Positions 12,970 through 26,700 of a stretch of 64,000 nucleotides of DNA are shown piece after piece. The notes beneath the pieces were generated by a model, which saw nothing but the letters and a program-made list of their open reading frames with translations, did no database searches and had not been told where the DNA came from. The translations under genes were made by a program, and so were the position numbers. Every line of letters starts with the position of its first letter. Position 1 is the first letter of the stretch. Source of the stretch: Phalacrocorax aristotelis (lineage: Eukaryota > Chordata > Aves > Suliformes > Phalacrocoracidae); contig NC_134276.1 of the NCBI RefSeq assembly GCF_949628215.1, positions 64,152,733 through 64,216,732 on the forward strand, in the 5' to 3' direction.

Positions 12970-12990
12970 TTGATACATTAAAAGTGCTGT

Positions 12991-15900
12991 TAATGTCTTG
13001 TTCTAGTTTGTGGCCTGTCTTCAAGCATGTGTACAGGGGTATTTTTGTATGCGTGGTGACTCATCAACCTCAAGATAACATTTTCAGTTACTTACTAACC
13101 AGAGCACATGGAATAGACATCCATATTGTTGGATGTGGCATTTGTGGAAAGCTATTACAGCAGGGGAAAACTGTATTACAAATTTTTGCTTTACAAGCTT
13201 TGCCATGTATCCTCACTTTCAGGAACTGTTAATAAGTAAAACTGATATGCGGTAGCTCTCCATCACTTTCTAACACATCCTGCATTTCAAAACCCCTCCC
13301 TTATCTAGGAGACAGAGAGATGGACTGAATGTTACATCACTTAGGAAATAAAATTTTAAGTGTTTCTACCTAGTTTTACCACCTTTTTCTGGTAATAATT
13401 TAAATGCCAATTTTAAATGCTGTAATGCCACTCTAGCAGGTTTATAGCGAATTCCTATAGCTGCAGTACGATACTCGGGTTGAAGCAATTTCTACTTTCT
13501 CATGGAGAAATGCATAACTAAGCCTCTGCTCCCATCCTGCATGGTTAATGTGAAATACCCAGAAAATAAGGATTTACTGCTGTCTTTTCTAAAGCTGCAA
13601 AATGTGTGTTCTCTCCTGGATTACTGCAAGGCTTATAATTCAATTTTAACCCGCTACCTAGGAAACAGTGCTTGGGGAGTGGGTGGTATATTTTGACATT
13701 TTATTCAAGATACCTATTAATTCTGAATGAAAAAAAAATAAATATATTTCTAAAGCTTGAAAAGGAAGCAATGAAAGTAAAGGAGCAATTCAGATTTGGG
13801 CACTTCATGCGACTACTGCCCATCTGGAATGAAAAGCGGTTTGCTGTCCTGTGAACTATGTCACTAAACCTTAACTGCGCAGTGCTACTCTGAAGAATAC
13901 GTGTCTTGCATTTGTTTTTTTCTTATTTGAAAACTGATTAGCAGCTCGGCTACGAAGTGCAACATAAACTGTGTCCTGGAATTTATATTCATTTGCTTGG
14001 TAGATATGTATAGGCCTTCATATCAGATAGACAAAGGTAAAATACAGTATTTGAATTTCTCTCAGACTGTGCAAGTGCTGCTTATATCATAGCAAACGTT
14101 CATAAGGGTATATGAACATCTAAACTAAAATGCTAGAAATGAAACCTTAACCAAAAGCAGGAGACTTGCTGCCTGATAAAAAGATCAAGTATAGGTAGGT
14201 AAACAAAAATTATTTGCTCCAAAGATATTGAGCATGCTTGCAGTCCTTTGTTGGACCCTACTCAGGGTCTTTGTTTTAGGCTTGTTGCAGAGTTCTGTCT
14301 CTGTGAGTAGATAAGGAATGCACTGAATATTTTCTTAAAATGTTTTGGAAACCTTAAAGTGATTCATTTGTTATGCTTCCAGCTTGCCTGGGGACAGAAT
14401 AACCCCTATGTCTTGAAAAACAGCAATTTTTCTTTCTCTGAAACGCAATACAGCTTAAAAGCAGACTTGGTTTTAATGTATTTCAGAACATGGTTTCACT
14501 CATGATTATTGGAGATGCATTGTTAACAATCTTAAGCAGTGAGATGAATAATGCCAAACTGCAAGGTTGCTAATATAAAAAGTGAGCGTGTTCACATTCC
14601 AAGTTTGGAGAGATGTTGCCGCTAGTTTTGACGAGCAGCTAAGGAACAGATTTTGCTGCCTGAAGACAAAGAAAGGAAGTTCTACAGCTGTTTTGCGTTA
14701 TGCTTACGTCTGGTGTGGGCTAATTATTTACAAAAATTCAAAGGGAAAGGTCAGGCAAAGAACCCTTCCCTTTCTGTCCTTGAGGACTCAGGGACAGTGT
14801 AGCAATTAGATACAGATATGAAGAAATAACGCTATGATTTGAAAGTGCTTGGATTCCTGTCCTGTGCCCTCTATTAAAGGTCCACAGACTGTAGCAGCAG
14901 AAGCGTGGCCACTCCCACATGAAGGGCCATGGCTCCTTGTTTATTTTTGCTACCATACAAATGCATTTTTAGCCCATCTGTGCAAAACCGGTCAAGTTGC
15001 ATAGTGTTGAAGAGGTGGAGAGATGCAATACTCTGTGTTGCTGGATAGCCAAGCCAGTGAGACTATAAGAGAAGTGAGCCACAGCTGTATGACAGAGCTC
15101 CTTTTTCCCTGTGCAGTAAGAAGGAATTGCTATAGCATCGTGGGCGGGGGGGCGGGGGGGAAGGGGAAGGGGAGGAGGCTGGCATTAACCTGCCGTAGTA
15201 TATAAATTTTGTGTTCTCTTTTTATATTTTGTACATATTTTAAAATTATTTTATATTTCTTGTTGGTTCTCCTGCATACTTTGAGAGACACCTATCATAA
15301 TTGCTTTTCCTTTCTGTGCCATTTTGTATTCTCTTTGAAAGCACTGTAATAACCATGTAAAAAGTAAGTCAGCTCTATGTTTACTTTGTGTAGTATGCAT
15401 GCCAGATTTGAACCCAAATTGCCTAGATGCCTAGAGAAATGAAGTCTTAGGCAAGAAATAAATCAAGCATAACATACCTAAAATGTGCAGAGACACTTGT
15501 GTTATCCTAGGCAATTTTGAAATTAGGAGGCAAAAGGAAAAGAATACCTTTTTTCTTCAGAAAAATCTCATAGGATTTTTTTTTTTCCTTTTAACAAGGT
15601 AGTATATCAAATAAGGCTTTACCTTTGTATAACACATCCTTTACTTGCAAAGTATTCAACAGCTTCCTAAAGTTTAAGATAGTAGGATGTAAGATACACA
15701 ACCACAGGAGCACAGTACCCACAGATAGAGTGGGGTTTGGATCCACATGTGAGATAGCAACTTACCGAGTTTTGCTACTGTGTGAATTGCAGTTAATGGC
15801 TGAAAGAACTAATTAAGTGTCCTTGAAGGGAAGGTGTACTGTGTCTGAAAGCTATCTCTGAAAACACTTAATACAGGTATCTGTAATAGCAGAAAAGTGC

Positions 15901-16384
15901 TATGCAGGATTTATTCTCATCTCCTCTAAAACAGTCCATCCATTTTGCCCATCTTCAGAAAGGACTTGAAATTAAGTGTGTTTAAAATGGAAGCTTTGTT
16001 TATTCTTTGCTGCTCTATCTGTTCTGCACTGTGTAGTAAAGCAAGCTACTGTGGCCTCTTTCTTTTTTAATAACTGCAGGGACCAGTTCCATTTTGTGGC
16101 CACTTCACAAGTATGTGGAGTTGGACCTTTGCCACTGGAGGCATACTTCTAGTATGGCCATCAACATTTGCCTGGATCTCTGGGTTGCAGCATCACGCAC
16201 AACCTCCTTTTTAAGAACAGAATGTTTGTCTTTAAGTAAACTTTTACGTTTCTTCAGTAAATTGGGTTTTTTAACCAAGTCTTCATATTCGAATCATCTC
16301 ATTCTCTTTTGTATGTTAAACTTCATTGTGGGGTTTTCCTCCCCCTCAAAGATGATGCTTTTGTGGTTAAAGTACGGTACTGGA
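12991..16384. other. intergenic DNA, no gene seen
   Basis: AT-rich single-copy-looking sequence between ABHD13 and TNFSF13B. Open frames are short and unlike known proteins. The only structured part is the G-rich block at 15142-15178. Confidence 0.6.
15142..15178 (+). other. G-quadruplex-forming tract
   Basis: Six G-runs of three or more bases lie within 37 bases (GGGCGGGGGGGCGGGGGGG then AAGGGGAAGGGGAGGAGG). This satisfies the G3+N1-7 quadruplex pattern on the plus strand in an otherwise AT-rich stretch. Confidence 0.7.
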
Positions 16385-16480
16385 TTTCAGGAAATCAAGA
16401 GTTCAGTTTCTGGTTCAACCACAAATTTCCTGTGTGATTGCTTACTATCTCTGCCTTGGCTCCCCACAGATGTAGTGATG
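16385..16480 (+). repeat. MIR-like SINE relic
   Basis: Segments TCTGGTTCAACCACAAATTT, TCCTGTGTGATTGC and CTCTGCCTTGGCTCCCCA follow the MIR core and 3' consensus order (variable centre, TTCCTGTGTGACC, CTCTGTGCCTCAGTTTCCCC). The ends are approximate. Confidence 0.5.
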
Positions 16481-16985
16481 GTGTTTTATAAATTTGCAGG
16501 TTAGCAGGGCCCATCTTGATCATTTAATCTGATACTCTGCGTAACGGAAATGAAAAAAGTTAATTGCTTGCAGAAATTACAGGCTTTGTTTCTGCTGTAA
16601 CATCTTGAAAGGTTTAACCAGCCTTGATTTTGTTCAAGAATCCACCATTTCACCTGCTGAAACGTTCTCACCATTAAGAGTCTTCAGTGGTAATGTTTTT
16701 TTTTTCTTATTATTATTTTGAGTTTTACCTAAAGTTTGCTCTTTTTCCCAAAAGTAAAAGACTCGGTTAAGTAAAATTCTTAGACTAGCCGAGGCATTTC
16801 TTAATAGTTTTCTTTGGCTAAATTAAAGAGGTCCCTTAGTCAGTCAATCTGAGTGTTCAACATAGCTCATTCTTTGGGTTAAGGAGGCACTAAATCATTT
16901 GATTCACTGCGTGTGCATGGATCAACTGTACTGTCCAGGCAAAATAGGACCATAGTTTCAGAATACCTTTGTTATAAGGTGATTC

Positions 16986-17073
16986 ATATTATATTATATT
17001 ATATTATATTATATTATATTATATTATATTATATTATATTATATTATATTATATTATATTATATTATATTATT
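16986..17073. repeat. (ATATT)n pentanucleotide microsatellite
   Basis: About 17.6 perfect copies of the 5-base unit ATATT run without interruption for 88 bases. The purity suggests recent expansion and likely length polymorphism. It lies about 3.4 kb upstream of the TNFSF13B start. Confidence 0.95.
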
Positions 17074-20000
17074 TACCTTCCAGAGTTAGTTGGCCAGGAC
17101 TAGGTTTCTGCAGCTTAATGCAGTGGCATTTTCTTTTGTAGAAATAGTTTGGAAAACACTGCTTTGAACTGGGCTAGAGGTGGTCACTTGTTGCCCTAAG
17201 GTTTTACTGCGTCCTTGTGTAGCGTAGCGTGTGTGTCTTCAGCCAAAAACAGTTAACACAGTACAAACTTTTGCCAAAGGGTTTTCAGGGAAGCTGGCCA
17301 GTAGAAGCAGGCTGCTAACCACAAACTGAATACCCTTTCCGTGATGAGTTATTCAAGCCTCTCATATTCATTCTGAGTTTTTGTTCCGAACCCTTTTCGC
17401 TGTTTGGTTTCAGCAGTCATAACTCTATGCAACCACGTTTGTTGATATAAAAGCATGATGACTGCTACTTTTTATTTTTGCTAAATATTTTGCTCCAGCA
17501 TATATATCCAAATATTACATTTCTGTTTCAACAAGAATGTTCCACTGAGAGCTCATGTTCAGCTGGAGTCAACACCCTCCCAAGTTCCTAATGGAAGGCT
17601 AATCTGAGCACTCCATAGTCCTCGTTAGTCATACCTTAGTTTAAAATGCAGAAGAAACTGAACGTGTGTTAATCTTATTGACTTTGCTTTAAGCAGGTTA
17701 AGGACTACTTTGCAACTCTGCCAACAAGAGGACAGTATGTTATGACAAGACAGTGGCAAGCGTCAAGGCACCGGCTCCACGCTCTAGGCGCTGCAACTAG
17801 CATGGGGGGCTTTGTTTGTTCGTTCGTTTAAGTAATTTTTTCTGAGTTTTTACTTTAATGCCATTAGTAGTCTGCAATTTACTGAAGCTTTGTTTGATTG
17901 TGTTAAAATGTAAGTTGTTCAACTAAGTATATTTCTAGTGAATTCATGTTGTTTTGCATGATTGATCTCACTGTCATTTATTGTTCCACTATGTTTTTGT
18001 CATCACAAAAGTTGTCTAAAATCATATTTTCTTTCAAACCACTTAACTGCTTATGAAGCTACAGAACAACACAAGGTTGCAAACAGAGCGATCCCTTTGA
18101 TACTCAACTAGAAATACCTGTTGAATTTAACAATTTGCCACGTGTGGGCTCTTCTGATTTTCCTCATTTCCCCTTTGAAATTCTGATTTATCCAAATGAT
18201 AAGTAAGACAAAGCCAGTTGTCTGACAGAAGTCCTCTGTGTCACCAGAATTATTTTGTCAGCCCAAATAATGACCCCATTTAAAGAAGTTGTGGAGGCTG
18301 GGAACAGCCTATTTTCTCTAGAAGTGACTAGACTGATGCTAATTATATACCTGTCTGTTATTTTCTTATGTGTTAATGACTGCAGAGACCTCACTGACCA
18401 ATTTTTTCTCAGTATTCCTGGATAGCTAGTTATAACTTTCATTCTCTCACTTGGTTTCACTTTTTAATTACTTTCCAACCATCATATTATTTTAAAATTA
18501 TTATTTAATTATTTTCCAACTGTCATTTTATTTTTGGAACACAGTCAGTACTAGGCTTGTAATGTTCTGATGTCTAGTGACATTTCAAGGCATTTCAAGG
18601 TTCTAATAATTGCTTACTCTGTTCCAAAAAACCTACCTTAGTTCATCTGAAATTTCCTTCAGAATGCAGCCCCCTTTACACCTTAACTTAACCTTGAAAA
18701 TGGGTACGGAAGCAGTATGGTATTCTGCTCTTATTCCACCCTGCACTGATTTCTGTATCTTGTTTTCGCAGTATGTACATGCCTTCTAGGGGCATGTTAA
18801 GATACATGGTATACTTCTTTTCCTCTCCGTTTAGGAAAATATTTTCTTGGCTGTGCAGGATATTGAGTCGTTGCTAGAGGTGGCAAAGTAAGGGAGTATC
18901 TTGCATCACAACGGAAGATGATAAAGCTTATAATAACCCTCAATTTCTCATAGTCTTAAGAAATAGAAGTGAAATAGAAGTGGGAGAGGCTACGGAAGTT
19001 GTTTATTTTTGCTCCTTCTTCTTTCTTCTTCCCAACAGAATCAACTTGATCTGAACTACTCTGACGAGTGTTGCCATCAGGATTCATTGCACAGTATTCA
19101 GATAGACCTGTAAAAGTGTTCTCTCTTGCAAAGATAAAGTTTACTTACATGGTAAAAAAAGTTCCAATCCTCGTGGGGGTTAATCCTGTTGACTTCAGAC
19201 CTAATTGTGTTGCTTTTTGATCTTTTTTCATGTCCCAGACCACTGAAACTCTTAACAAAGGAGCAAAACTTTAATTTTGTGTGAGAGGACAATACAAAAA
19301 GGATACGAACATGTTTGGGATATTTAGGTGCCCTTGCTGCTGCAGAGGAGAAAGGAATTCCTAATGCAGGGTTTTAAGATGAAAGGACTATTAAAATCTT
19401 AAAAAGATGAGTTTAAACTGAACACTCAGGATCCAGCTGAAAAACTTCAGTATGCATGTTTAAAGTTTTGGGGGTTTGGTTGTTAGTTTGTTTTTTTTTT
19501 AATTCTCTAAATGTTATTTTCCTTCTATACCCCTCTGCCCTTCCCCCCCCCCCCCATTCTTATTTTCCCCTCTCACAATTTCCAGTCCTCCAGTTTTCAC
19601 CCCTTCTAGATCCTCCCCACCCCAAGTTTCCTCTCCCCTCTTCTCTGTCTCCTCTTTTGCATTAATCCAGGTACTTGAATTCTGTAGAGAAACTATATTT
19701 ATTAGATAAGTTTAATAATAAGTCATCCCTTTTCAAGCTAGTATGATGAAGTGAACTGCAGAATCTTCAACTTCGTACAGTTAAGAGACCAGTAATTTGT
19801 TACTCATACCTGGGAATATTTGTCACTGTTGTGTTTAGGAAACCACAAAAATTTTTGTTTGGATAGGTTGTCCCCTCTGTAGGCATGTAGGCACTTTAGA
19901 TATGAATATATACACATTAATGCATATATGATATGTATATACACAGTACATCTATATACCTACACAGACACAGAGGCAAACACATCGTCATATGTGTACG

Positions 20001-20224
20001 TCTTTTAAGTAGCACTGGATGATATGCTGCCAGGAAACCTTATATTGTTTCTGCTCTTCTAGATAAGGCTCTAAACTACCAGTGGTACTGGCTGTGCCTA
20101 AATTTAAAGATAATGGGAAACGGTAATAGCAAGCTGCCACATAAATAAATAGTTGAAAGTGAAAGGAGGAAGGTACGTTGAGCAAGCAGCTTATGAGAAA
20201 GTATTCATTTCCAAAATGCAACAC
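17074..20224. other. intergenic DNA upstream of TNFSF13B
   Basis: No gene is seen. It includes a long pyrimidine-rich stretch (about 19525-19665, with a run of about 13 C) and an AT/AC dinucleotide-like patch (about 19895-19985). Both are simple-sequence features. Confidence 0.55.
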
Positions 20225-20443
20225 AGAAAGAAGAAAACTAAAAGAAGATCGAACCTCAGACGTTCACTCTGTACATTAAGTTTAATGGTTCTATCAACGG
20301 CTTCATATGACAGGAAATGATCTGGGCGTTTTGTTCACTTATTCTGGATGCCCTTAGTTTCAGAGAGCAACTGGTAACATGGATTGCACCTCGGAAGGGG
20401 ACAGCTGAACTCTCCCTCTGGCTTTAGTGAGGAAAGAGCAGCG
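20225..20443 (+). promoter_or_regulatory. TNFSF13B: TNFSF13B 5' UTR and proximal upstream region
   Basis: The 219 bases before the start codon are not CpG-rich, in contrast to ABHD13/LIG4, which fits an inducible tissue-restricted gene. An A-rich GAAAGAAGAAAACTAAAAG at 20226-20244 resembles an IRF/ISRE element, and CAGGAAAT near 20311 is ETS-like. No clear TATA box was found, and the transcription start cannot be placed. These motifs are short and may be chance. Confidence 0.35.
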
Positions 20444-20770
20444 ATGAAATCCGTGGACTGTGTGCACGTCATCCAACAGAAGGATACCGCCTCCTCTCCC
20501 TCTGCCCCCCCCGGTGCTTCTTCAGGCACCACGGGACTTTTTTCTGTCACATTCCTGTGGCTTGCAATGCTCCTCTCCTCTTGTCTTGCTGCAGTGTCTC
20601 TTTACTATGTTATCACCCTGAAAACAGAATTAGAAACTCTGCGCAGCGAGCTGATCTACAGGGTCCAGGCAAGGTCTCCGCTAGACCGGCCACCCGTATC
20701 CCCTGATGAAAATAAAGCGGGTACCCCTGTTTCTTCCTTCCTGCAAGTGTCTGCAGCTGTTGCCAGGCAG
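20444..20770 (+). CDS. TNFSF13B: TNFSF13B exon 1 (residues 1-109)
   Basis: Starts MKSVDCVHVIQQKD. The membrane segment LFSVTFLWLAMLLSSCLAAV lies at about 32-51. A hydrophilic stalk rich in Pro/Glu follows, and the exon ends VAARQ-like (SAAVARQ) at phase 0, with donor CAG/GTAAGC. The ATG at 20444 was preferred over an open frame extending 20 codons upstream because it matches the known avian BAFF start. Confidence 0.96.
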
Positions 20771-23700
20771 GTAAGCTGGAGGGGTGGGTTTTGGCTTGCA
20801 GGGGATGAGCAAATGTGAGGCTGCTTTCTGATGCAGAGAAATGACTGACTCACTTCTCCCTGTTAGGAGAACAGGCCTCCTGGTCCTGGCCCAGCTGATA
20901 GCTTCCAAAAGGAAATCTGGAACGGGAGCAGAAACAGGGGGAGAAGGTCTGTTGCCCATACAGAAGAAAGAGGTAAATAGCACCCAGTGGAGTGGGTTGG
21001 GAATCCACAGTTGGATACTGTCTTGAGAAAAGCAGCAGTGCTCAGCTTGTATCTTCTCCTGTCAGCTGATCCGTGCTCCCAGAACCTGTTAAGGTTTTTA
21101 CAGTTATTGCTGAATGAATGGTGTTAACTGTAGGTATAGTCTCATAATGGTCACCACACTGTTTAAGGTACCAGGAGTCCATGCTCTCTGCAGGTTGAAC
21201 TTTGCTTCTTGAAATGGAGGTATTTCTAGATGATGCGGTAGAGTTGAGTAAGGCAATTTTAAATTCTTCAGACTGTAAATCGCTCAATTCTAAGTCCATT
21301 ATTCTGAGTTCAGGGTAATGCCTAACTTGTTTGTCTCTGATCAATATTAGGGAGGGAAAACTATTATTAAAAATGCCAAGTCATTTTGCTGGGAAAACTT
21401 GCTCATCCTAAAAGAGAGAAGTAGCAAGAAAGCTTCTTAACTTTAGGGAAGTAGGAGCTTTCAAAGAGAAAGGCTGGCTTGTACCTGTCAAAGAGGCAGA
21501 CTACAAGGAATTCAGAAGTTCAGTGTCATTTCTGCATTAAAACAATCTATTAATATAATCAGCAAAATTAACAAAGGTGTGCCTATCCAGTAAGACTTTT
21601 TTATCATGGCCTTTTAAAAAGGTGCTCCAGGGAACACTGAAGACTGTGCTCCATAGAAGACTTCTGATGTCTATTATAATGTTGGAATATTAACGGGATA
21701 TATTTGTTTCCTTTGGGGATAAAATGCCTACATTTTTTTTCTTTTTCTCTTTCCAAACAAAATGATGCCTGATAGGATGAAATATAGAATTTTATTATAA
21801 CAATTTGCATACATACTCTAATTGCACAGAGCAACTAAACATGTTCCTGAGTCCCTAAATCAGTTCAACCTTCTTACAGATACTTTAGATTGTTTTAACT
21901 GATGAAAGATATCTTAAATTATTAATAGACAAAATTAAAATGGAGTAATTTGTAGGTGAAGACTAAATCACACTTTGCTTAAAATGTACTTTCGATTGAC
22001 TATTTAATGTGAAATGTATTTCACTTAAGATTCAGCAAGCTAAATGAAATTTATGTTCTAGAGTATAATCACTCTACTTACCTCCAAGTCTCTCAAAAGA
22101 GAATATTCATTTAGGACATCACCCAAAATCCATATGTTTAAGTGGGTTTTATTCTATTTCATTAGTGATCTTTGGTTCAGGGTCTCGGCTAAGAGTGATT
22201 TTACAAACAGGACTGAGGACAAAATTGCTTAAACTGTCTTTCTTGTAGCTTGTCTCCTATCACTAAAGCTTCCCCACTCTCCCCACTCTAGGATTTCCCA
22301 AATAAAAACTAGTGATCTGTTCTACCTAAAGTACAAGTATCTTCAAAAATAAGGAGGCATGTCTTTTTTTAAATGAGTATTACGGTGTCAATACTCTGCA
22401 TGTTATTCAGTCCCCTTCACAGTAGCTTTCATCTTTATTCTTATTGCTATTTGAGGGTGTATGGGGGACAGGAGGGTTATGGGCTCCTCAGCTGTGCTTC
22501 TTTCTGGCAGACGTAAGATTCTTCTCATCAGGTAGCCACCTCTGATTACACCTATTTATCTTTCTTCACATGAAATTCTAATTAAGCTACTTATCTCTGT
22601 AAGCCTTTTTTCAAAGATACAGCTGGCTTTAAAATTGTTGAGGATGGATAATAGAAAGCACAGAATAGGAACATTAATTTAAAAGGGAAAAGCTACACAG
22701 TTTGACAAAACCATTTTCTAACATAACCATCATATTTTTTTTATCTAAAAAAGAAAAAAAGTAAATTACAAATCTTGCACTTCCATAAAAGGTCATCTCT
22801 TAGACAAGGTTACCTTTCTGCCTGCTCTAATTACAACAAATTAAATCTTTCAGACGTTCAGTAAGGTATTACATTTTCTCAGATCAGACTTCAGTGATGG
22901 CCATGAACCTACTAGTCGATGTGAAATTTTGTTTCAGCAGAGTGAGTGAAATAAGAGAACATGGTGTTGTTCATGGTGCTGAATCCCGTCTGTTACTTGT
23001 TCATGTACACAAAATTACTAGCCCTGCATTTTGATCTTCTCACATCCATTTCTGGGTAGCAGAATCCTGGCAGCCTCCAAGTTGTCCTGCAGATGCACTG
23101 CACTCGTTCTGGTATGATGGCGATAAATTAGGGTAAGGAGTGAGGTGCCTTGTTCTTATGCTATTTCTGTTTGCTTCAACAAGGTCTCAAGGTAGAGTCT
23201 GGCCTCACAATTAATTGTTGACCCACAGTTTCACCGTAACATGGGCCAAATCCTTAGAAAGTGCATACTTGAAAATGTCACTGATATACAATTACTTCTA
23301 ATCAGAGAGCAGAAGTAAAACATAGAACCATTATTTTACTTATAAACAAAGTTGTGGTTCAGTTCTGTTTTCTTTTTAAACTTTAATTTCCAAAAATGGG
23401 TGCTCCATGATTCTTTTTAGGCCCAGCATAGCCCTTCTTGAATATATGGAATTTCCTTTTTTTTTTTTTCCTGTATGCATGATGTTTCTATTTCTATTCT
23501 TCCATCAAGCATTCCTATTTGCTTGATGTTGTGTGCCTAAAAGTCACTACAAATTAGAATGTTAATTAAAATGACAACTGAATGAAAATGGATCTAACAC
23601 AATGTTGGTTTTGTCATATTTTTGTGGGGAATGCATTTTTCTGTGATCATGCATAAAACTATTAGTCATCAGTAGTCGTATGCACATTTTGTGTCTTGAG

Positions 23701-26700
23701 ACAATTTCCAGTTTAAGTAGGTTGAAGAGATGGGTTTCAAGCATCAATTCCAAATACAGCCGTACAGTTAACAGTCAGAACCAGAGTTCTTGATACAATG
23801 AGTAGGAGTTAATGGGTGATTTTGAAAGGTACAGATTATTAATATACAGGCAGATAGATCATGTAACTACTTCTGGCAAATGTCATATCAGGACACATAA
23901 GAACAGATATAATTTTTCTTATTTGTCTTTCTTTTTATAAGTCTTGCCTTTAGAGGAAAATGGCTACACAACAAAAACATCTGATTTTTATACCCTGGCC
24001 ACAATTACTGATTGCCTTGCCTGCATGTAGTGAATCCAGGAACACGATATAGGTTGCATTACCTAAGCCAGTTCAATGTACAAATGCCAAGTTCCATTTA
24101 CATGCTCTCTCTGTGCCTTGTTCTAATCATTACTGTGAAATTCTGATTCCCATGGCCAGCTAAGGAGGGGAGCATCAGGTCTTCTGTAAGCTTAAATTCT
24201 GGCAGCATCCTGCTGTGATCAGATTGGAGCACGGACTGTATTTACTTTGGTGTATTGAGGTTATCCATCTCAGCCAGTCTGGTGGCGCGTATGGAAGGAA
24301 CTGAGCCTGGCATATGACTCGGCAATTTTTTTATTAGCGGTTCCCAGGTTCTACCCCAATATCAGTGTGTCCATGGGAAATAACTATCGCCGTGCAAGCA
24401 TGGTGAATACGTCGTGAGAATTTTGCCATTGTGCTTGGTGTAATTGCCTTATAGGCACATTGGTACATTTGTCGGTTAGAAGTGTTTTGACTCTGTATGT
24501 TGCTGGTTTAGATCTCTGTGACAGAGGGATAGCAAGAACTTTTACAAGTGGAACTTGACTTTAGTGATCTTTGAATCAAGAAACAACCCTTTGTTACTAG
24601 TCTAAACAAATGGCACATATAAAATTCCTTCTCCAAGTAGCCAAAGTACTTCTTATTTTATTATTTGAAGAGGGGAAATATAAAAGTTCTCTTAATAATA
24701 AAAAAAAACCCTACTTCTTGAAAAGATGTGTTATTCTTTTTTGTTTCTGCTGACAACAGGCTAACTCAAAAGGAAGTAGGCCCTTTTATGCGAAAGGCTA
24801 GAAAATTACTTGATTCAGTGCTTGCAATTTCACATGAAGAATTCCACTTACTGAATGAATGAATCAGCATTGTTTATTATGCAGAACACTATGCAATCAA
24901 AAATATACAAAATAGGCTCTAATTTTTAAAATATTTTTTCTGCTATATACAGTATAATAGAACTCTACATAAAATATTCTTAATTCTTAGTAAATTATTT
25001 CCTTGTTATTCTGATTGTAACATGTTACTGGTTATTCTGTTAAGGATAAAATAATGCCACCAGTACTTCAAAGATCTTTGTTAGATCATAGTCATATCTG
25101 TAACTATGACCAATCCCTTTTAATGTAGGGACTTATTTAATCCATGATTAATGCCATATAAAGACTTCTTAATTAAAAAGTGCCAAATTAACCAGTCTAT
25201 AAAAACACACAGGCGAAAAGTACAAGACGATTTCTTGTGATGAGAAATAAAGAAGTTAAGGGAAGAACAACTGCAAATTTTTCAAGAACATGCATATAAC
25301 TTATAAACTGAATTATCTAGTGTTTAAAGATGTTTCAGGAAGTCTACAGAGAACAGATCTAGACCAAAGAAGGAACCTAAACATGGATGTCTGTTTTTTA
25401 AAGTTCAGGTTTTTTGCTTGCTTTTATTTCATCAAGAATTGAGATGCATGTCTCAGGCCTCAGATATTGAAACTTAAAAATTTTTGCATGAATTCACAGA
25501 TAACAAACTTGAAATTTTGTTTGAATGGGTTATGAAGTTAGATTGCAAAATATTAAAATCATTATGCAAGTTAAATACTACAAAAACTTGCATGGGAAGG
25601 CAAATTTGATTTTACCATTATCAGGTCTTAAATCATGCAGATATGCAGAAGGCTGTGTTCCTATCCCACTGCAAAAGCTAGCTTTTTTTAAAAAATATTG
25701 TGGTTACATTGCTCAACCAGTGGAGAACACATCCCTTCATGTGCTGGCTGTGGTTTATAAAGGCATCTGGAGTCACTAACTTCTTCAGAATTCGCTGTTC
25801 TGTTCATGGAAGAAGATAGATTCTGAAATATTCTTCTCCCCACCCACACCCTGCAGAGCGGTCAAAATCAGAAGAAAAATATGCTTGTCAAAGCAAAGCT
25901 GTTATATGAAGTCATGAGAGGGTGGGACACACTTTGTTGTTCTAGACACACTCTGTTTTATACAGCTAGACCTCATGATGACACTCAGTCTAGATATTTT
26001 CGCACATTTTTAAAGACATACTTTACTAACCCTGTATTCTGCTTGCATTATTAATTATTCAAAAATACTTTAGGTTACAATCCTGAAATTTAAGTTTGAT
26101 TTACACTGGGCTGAAGGGCATTCAGGTAGAGCATTTGATTTGTTCAGGTCAGTACTGATAGTAACTATTCAACCCATATTTTGTAATGCATATATTCTTG
26201 GCATTGTACTTCAAGGTCCTTCTTGGAATAGAATTGCTAATGTTTCTTAACAATGTTAACTTTTAACTGAAAATCCCTGTTAATTTACCCAGAAAATATA
26301 CTCAAATATACACAAAAATATACATATCTTCTCCTTAATAACAGTGTTGTTGACTCTGAATTGGTTTCAATGAATTATTTAATTTTAAGCATGTATGTAG
26401 TTCCACTGAGGTCAAAGTGAAGTGCTTGTATATACTGGAAATAGTTATGTGTCAGTCTTGGCTTCTGAACATTTTTTTGAAGCGTGTTGTTGTTCAATCC
26501 CTCAAACACATTTTTAGATATCATTTGTCCTTTGTGGCTTTAGGTAAAATGGACACTGCTAATTTCTGTTTCCTTTATTGTCATGCTGTATGCATATTTG
26601 GACACGAAAAGCAAGCCTACTATATACTGTGGAGCCTCATTTCTCTCTGCATACACTAAAAAAGAGGACAGTGAGAGTTTTTTAGAGAATATGGAGAGTT

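Larger units (their letters stand above)
8829..12990 (+). other. ABHD13: ABHD13 3' UTR (probable extent) with several poly(A) signals
   Basis: The 4.1 kb after the stop contain no recognisable repeat or other gene and several AATAAA signals (9868, 10352, 10465, 10622, 12908, 12964). The last is followed within about 30 bases by a GT-rich stretch (TGCTGTTAATGTCTTGTTC), a normal cleavage context. Mammalian ABHD13 also has a multi-kilobase 3' UTR, so the long form ending near 12990 is plausible. The exact end is inferred. Confidence 0.5.

Noticed and set aside
20384-20443. Upstream in-frame extension of TNFSF13B by 20 codons
   Set aside because: The known avian BAFF start corresponds to ATG at 20444; the extension lacks an ATG and has no homology.
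21042-21344. Minus-strand frame with a faint LINE-1 ORF1-like phrase (ELSDLQSEEFKIALLN)
   Set aside because: The match is a few residues only, no other L1 part is nearby, and it sits just inside BAFF intron 2.
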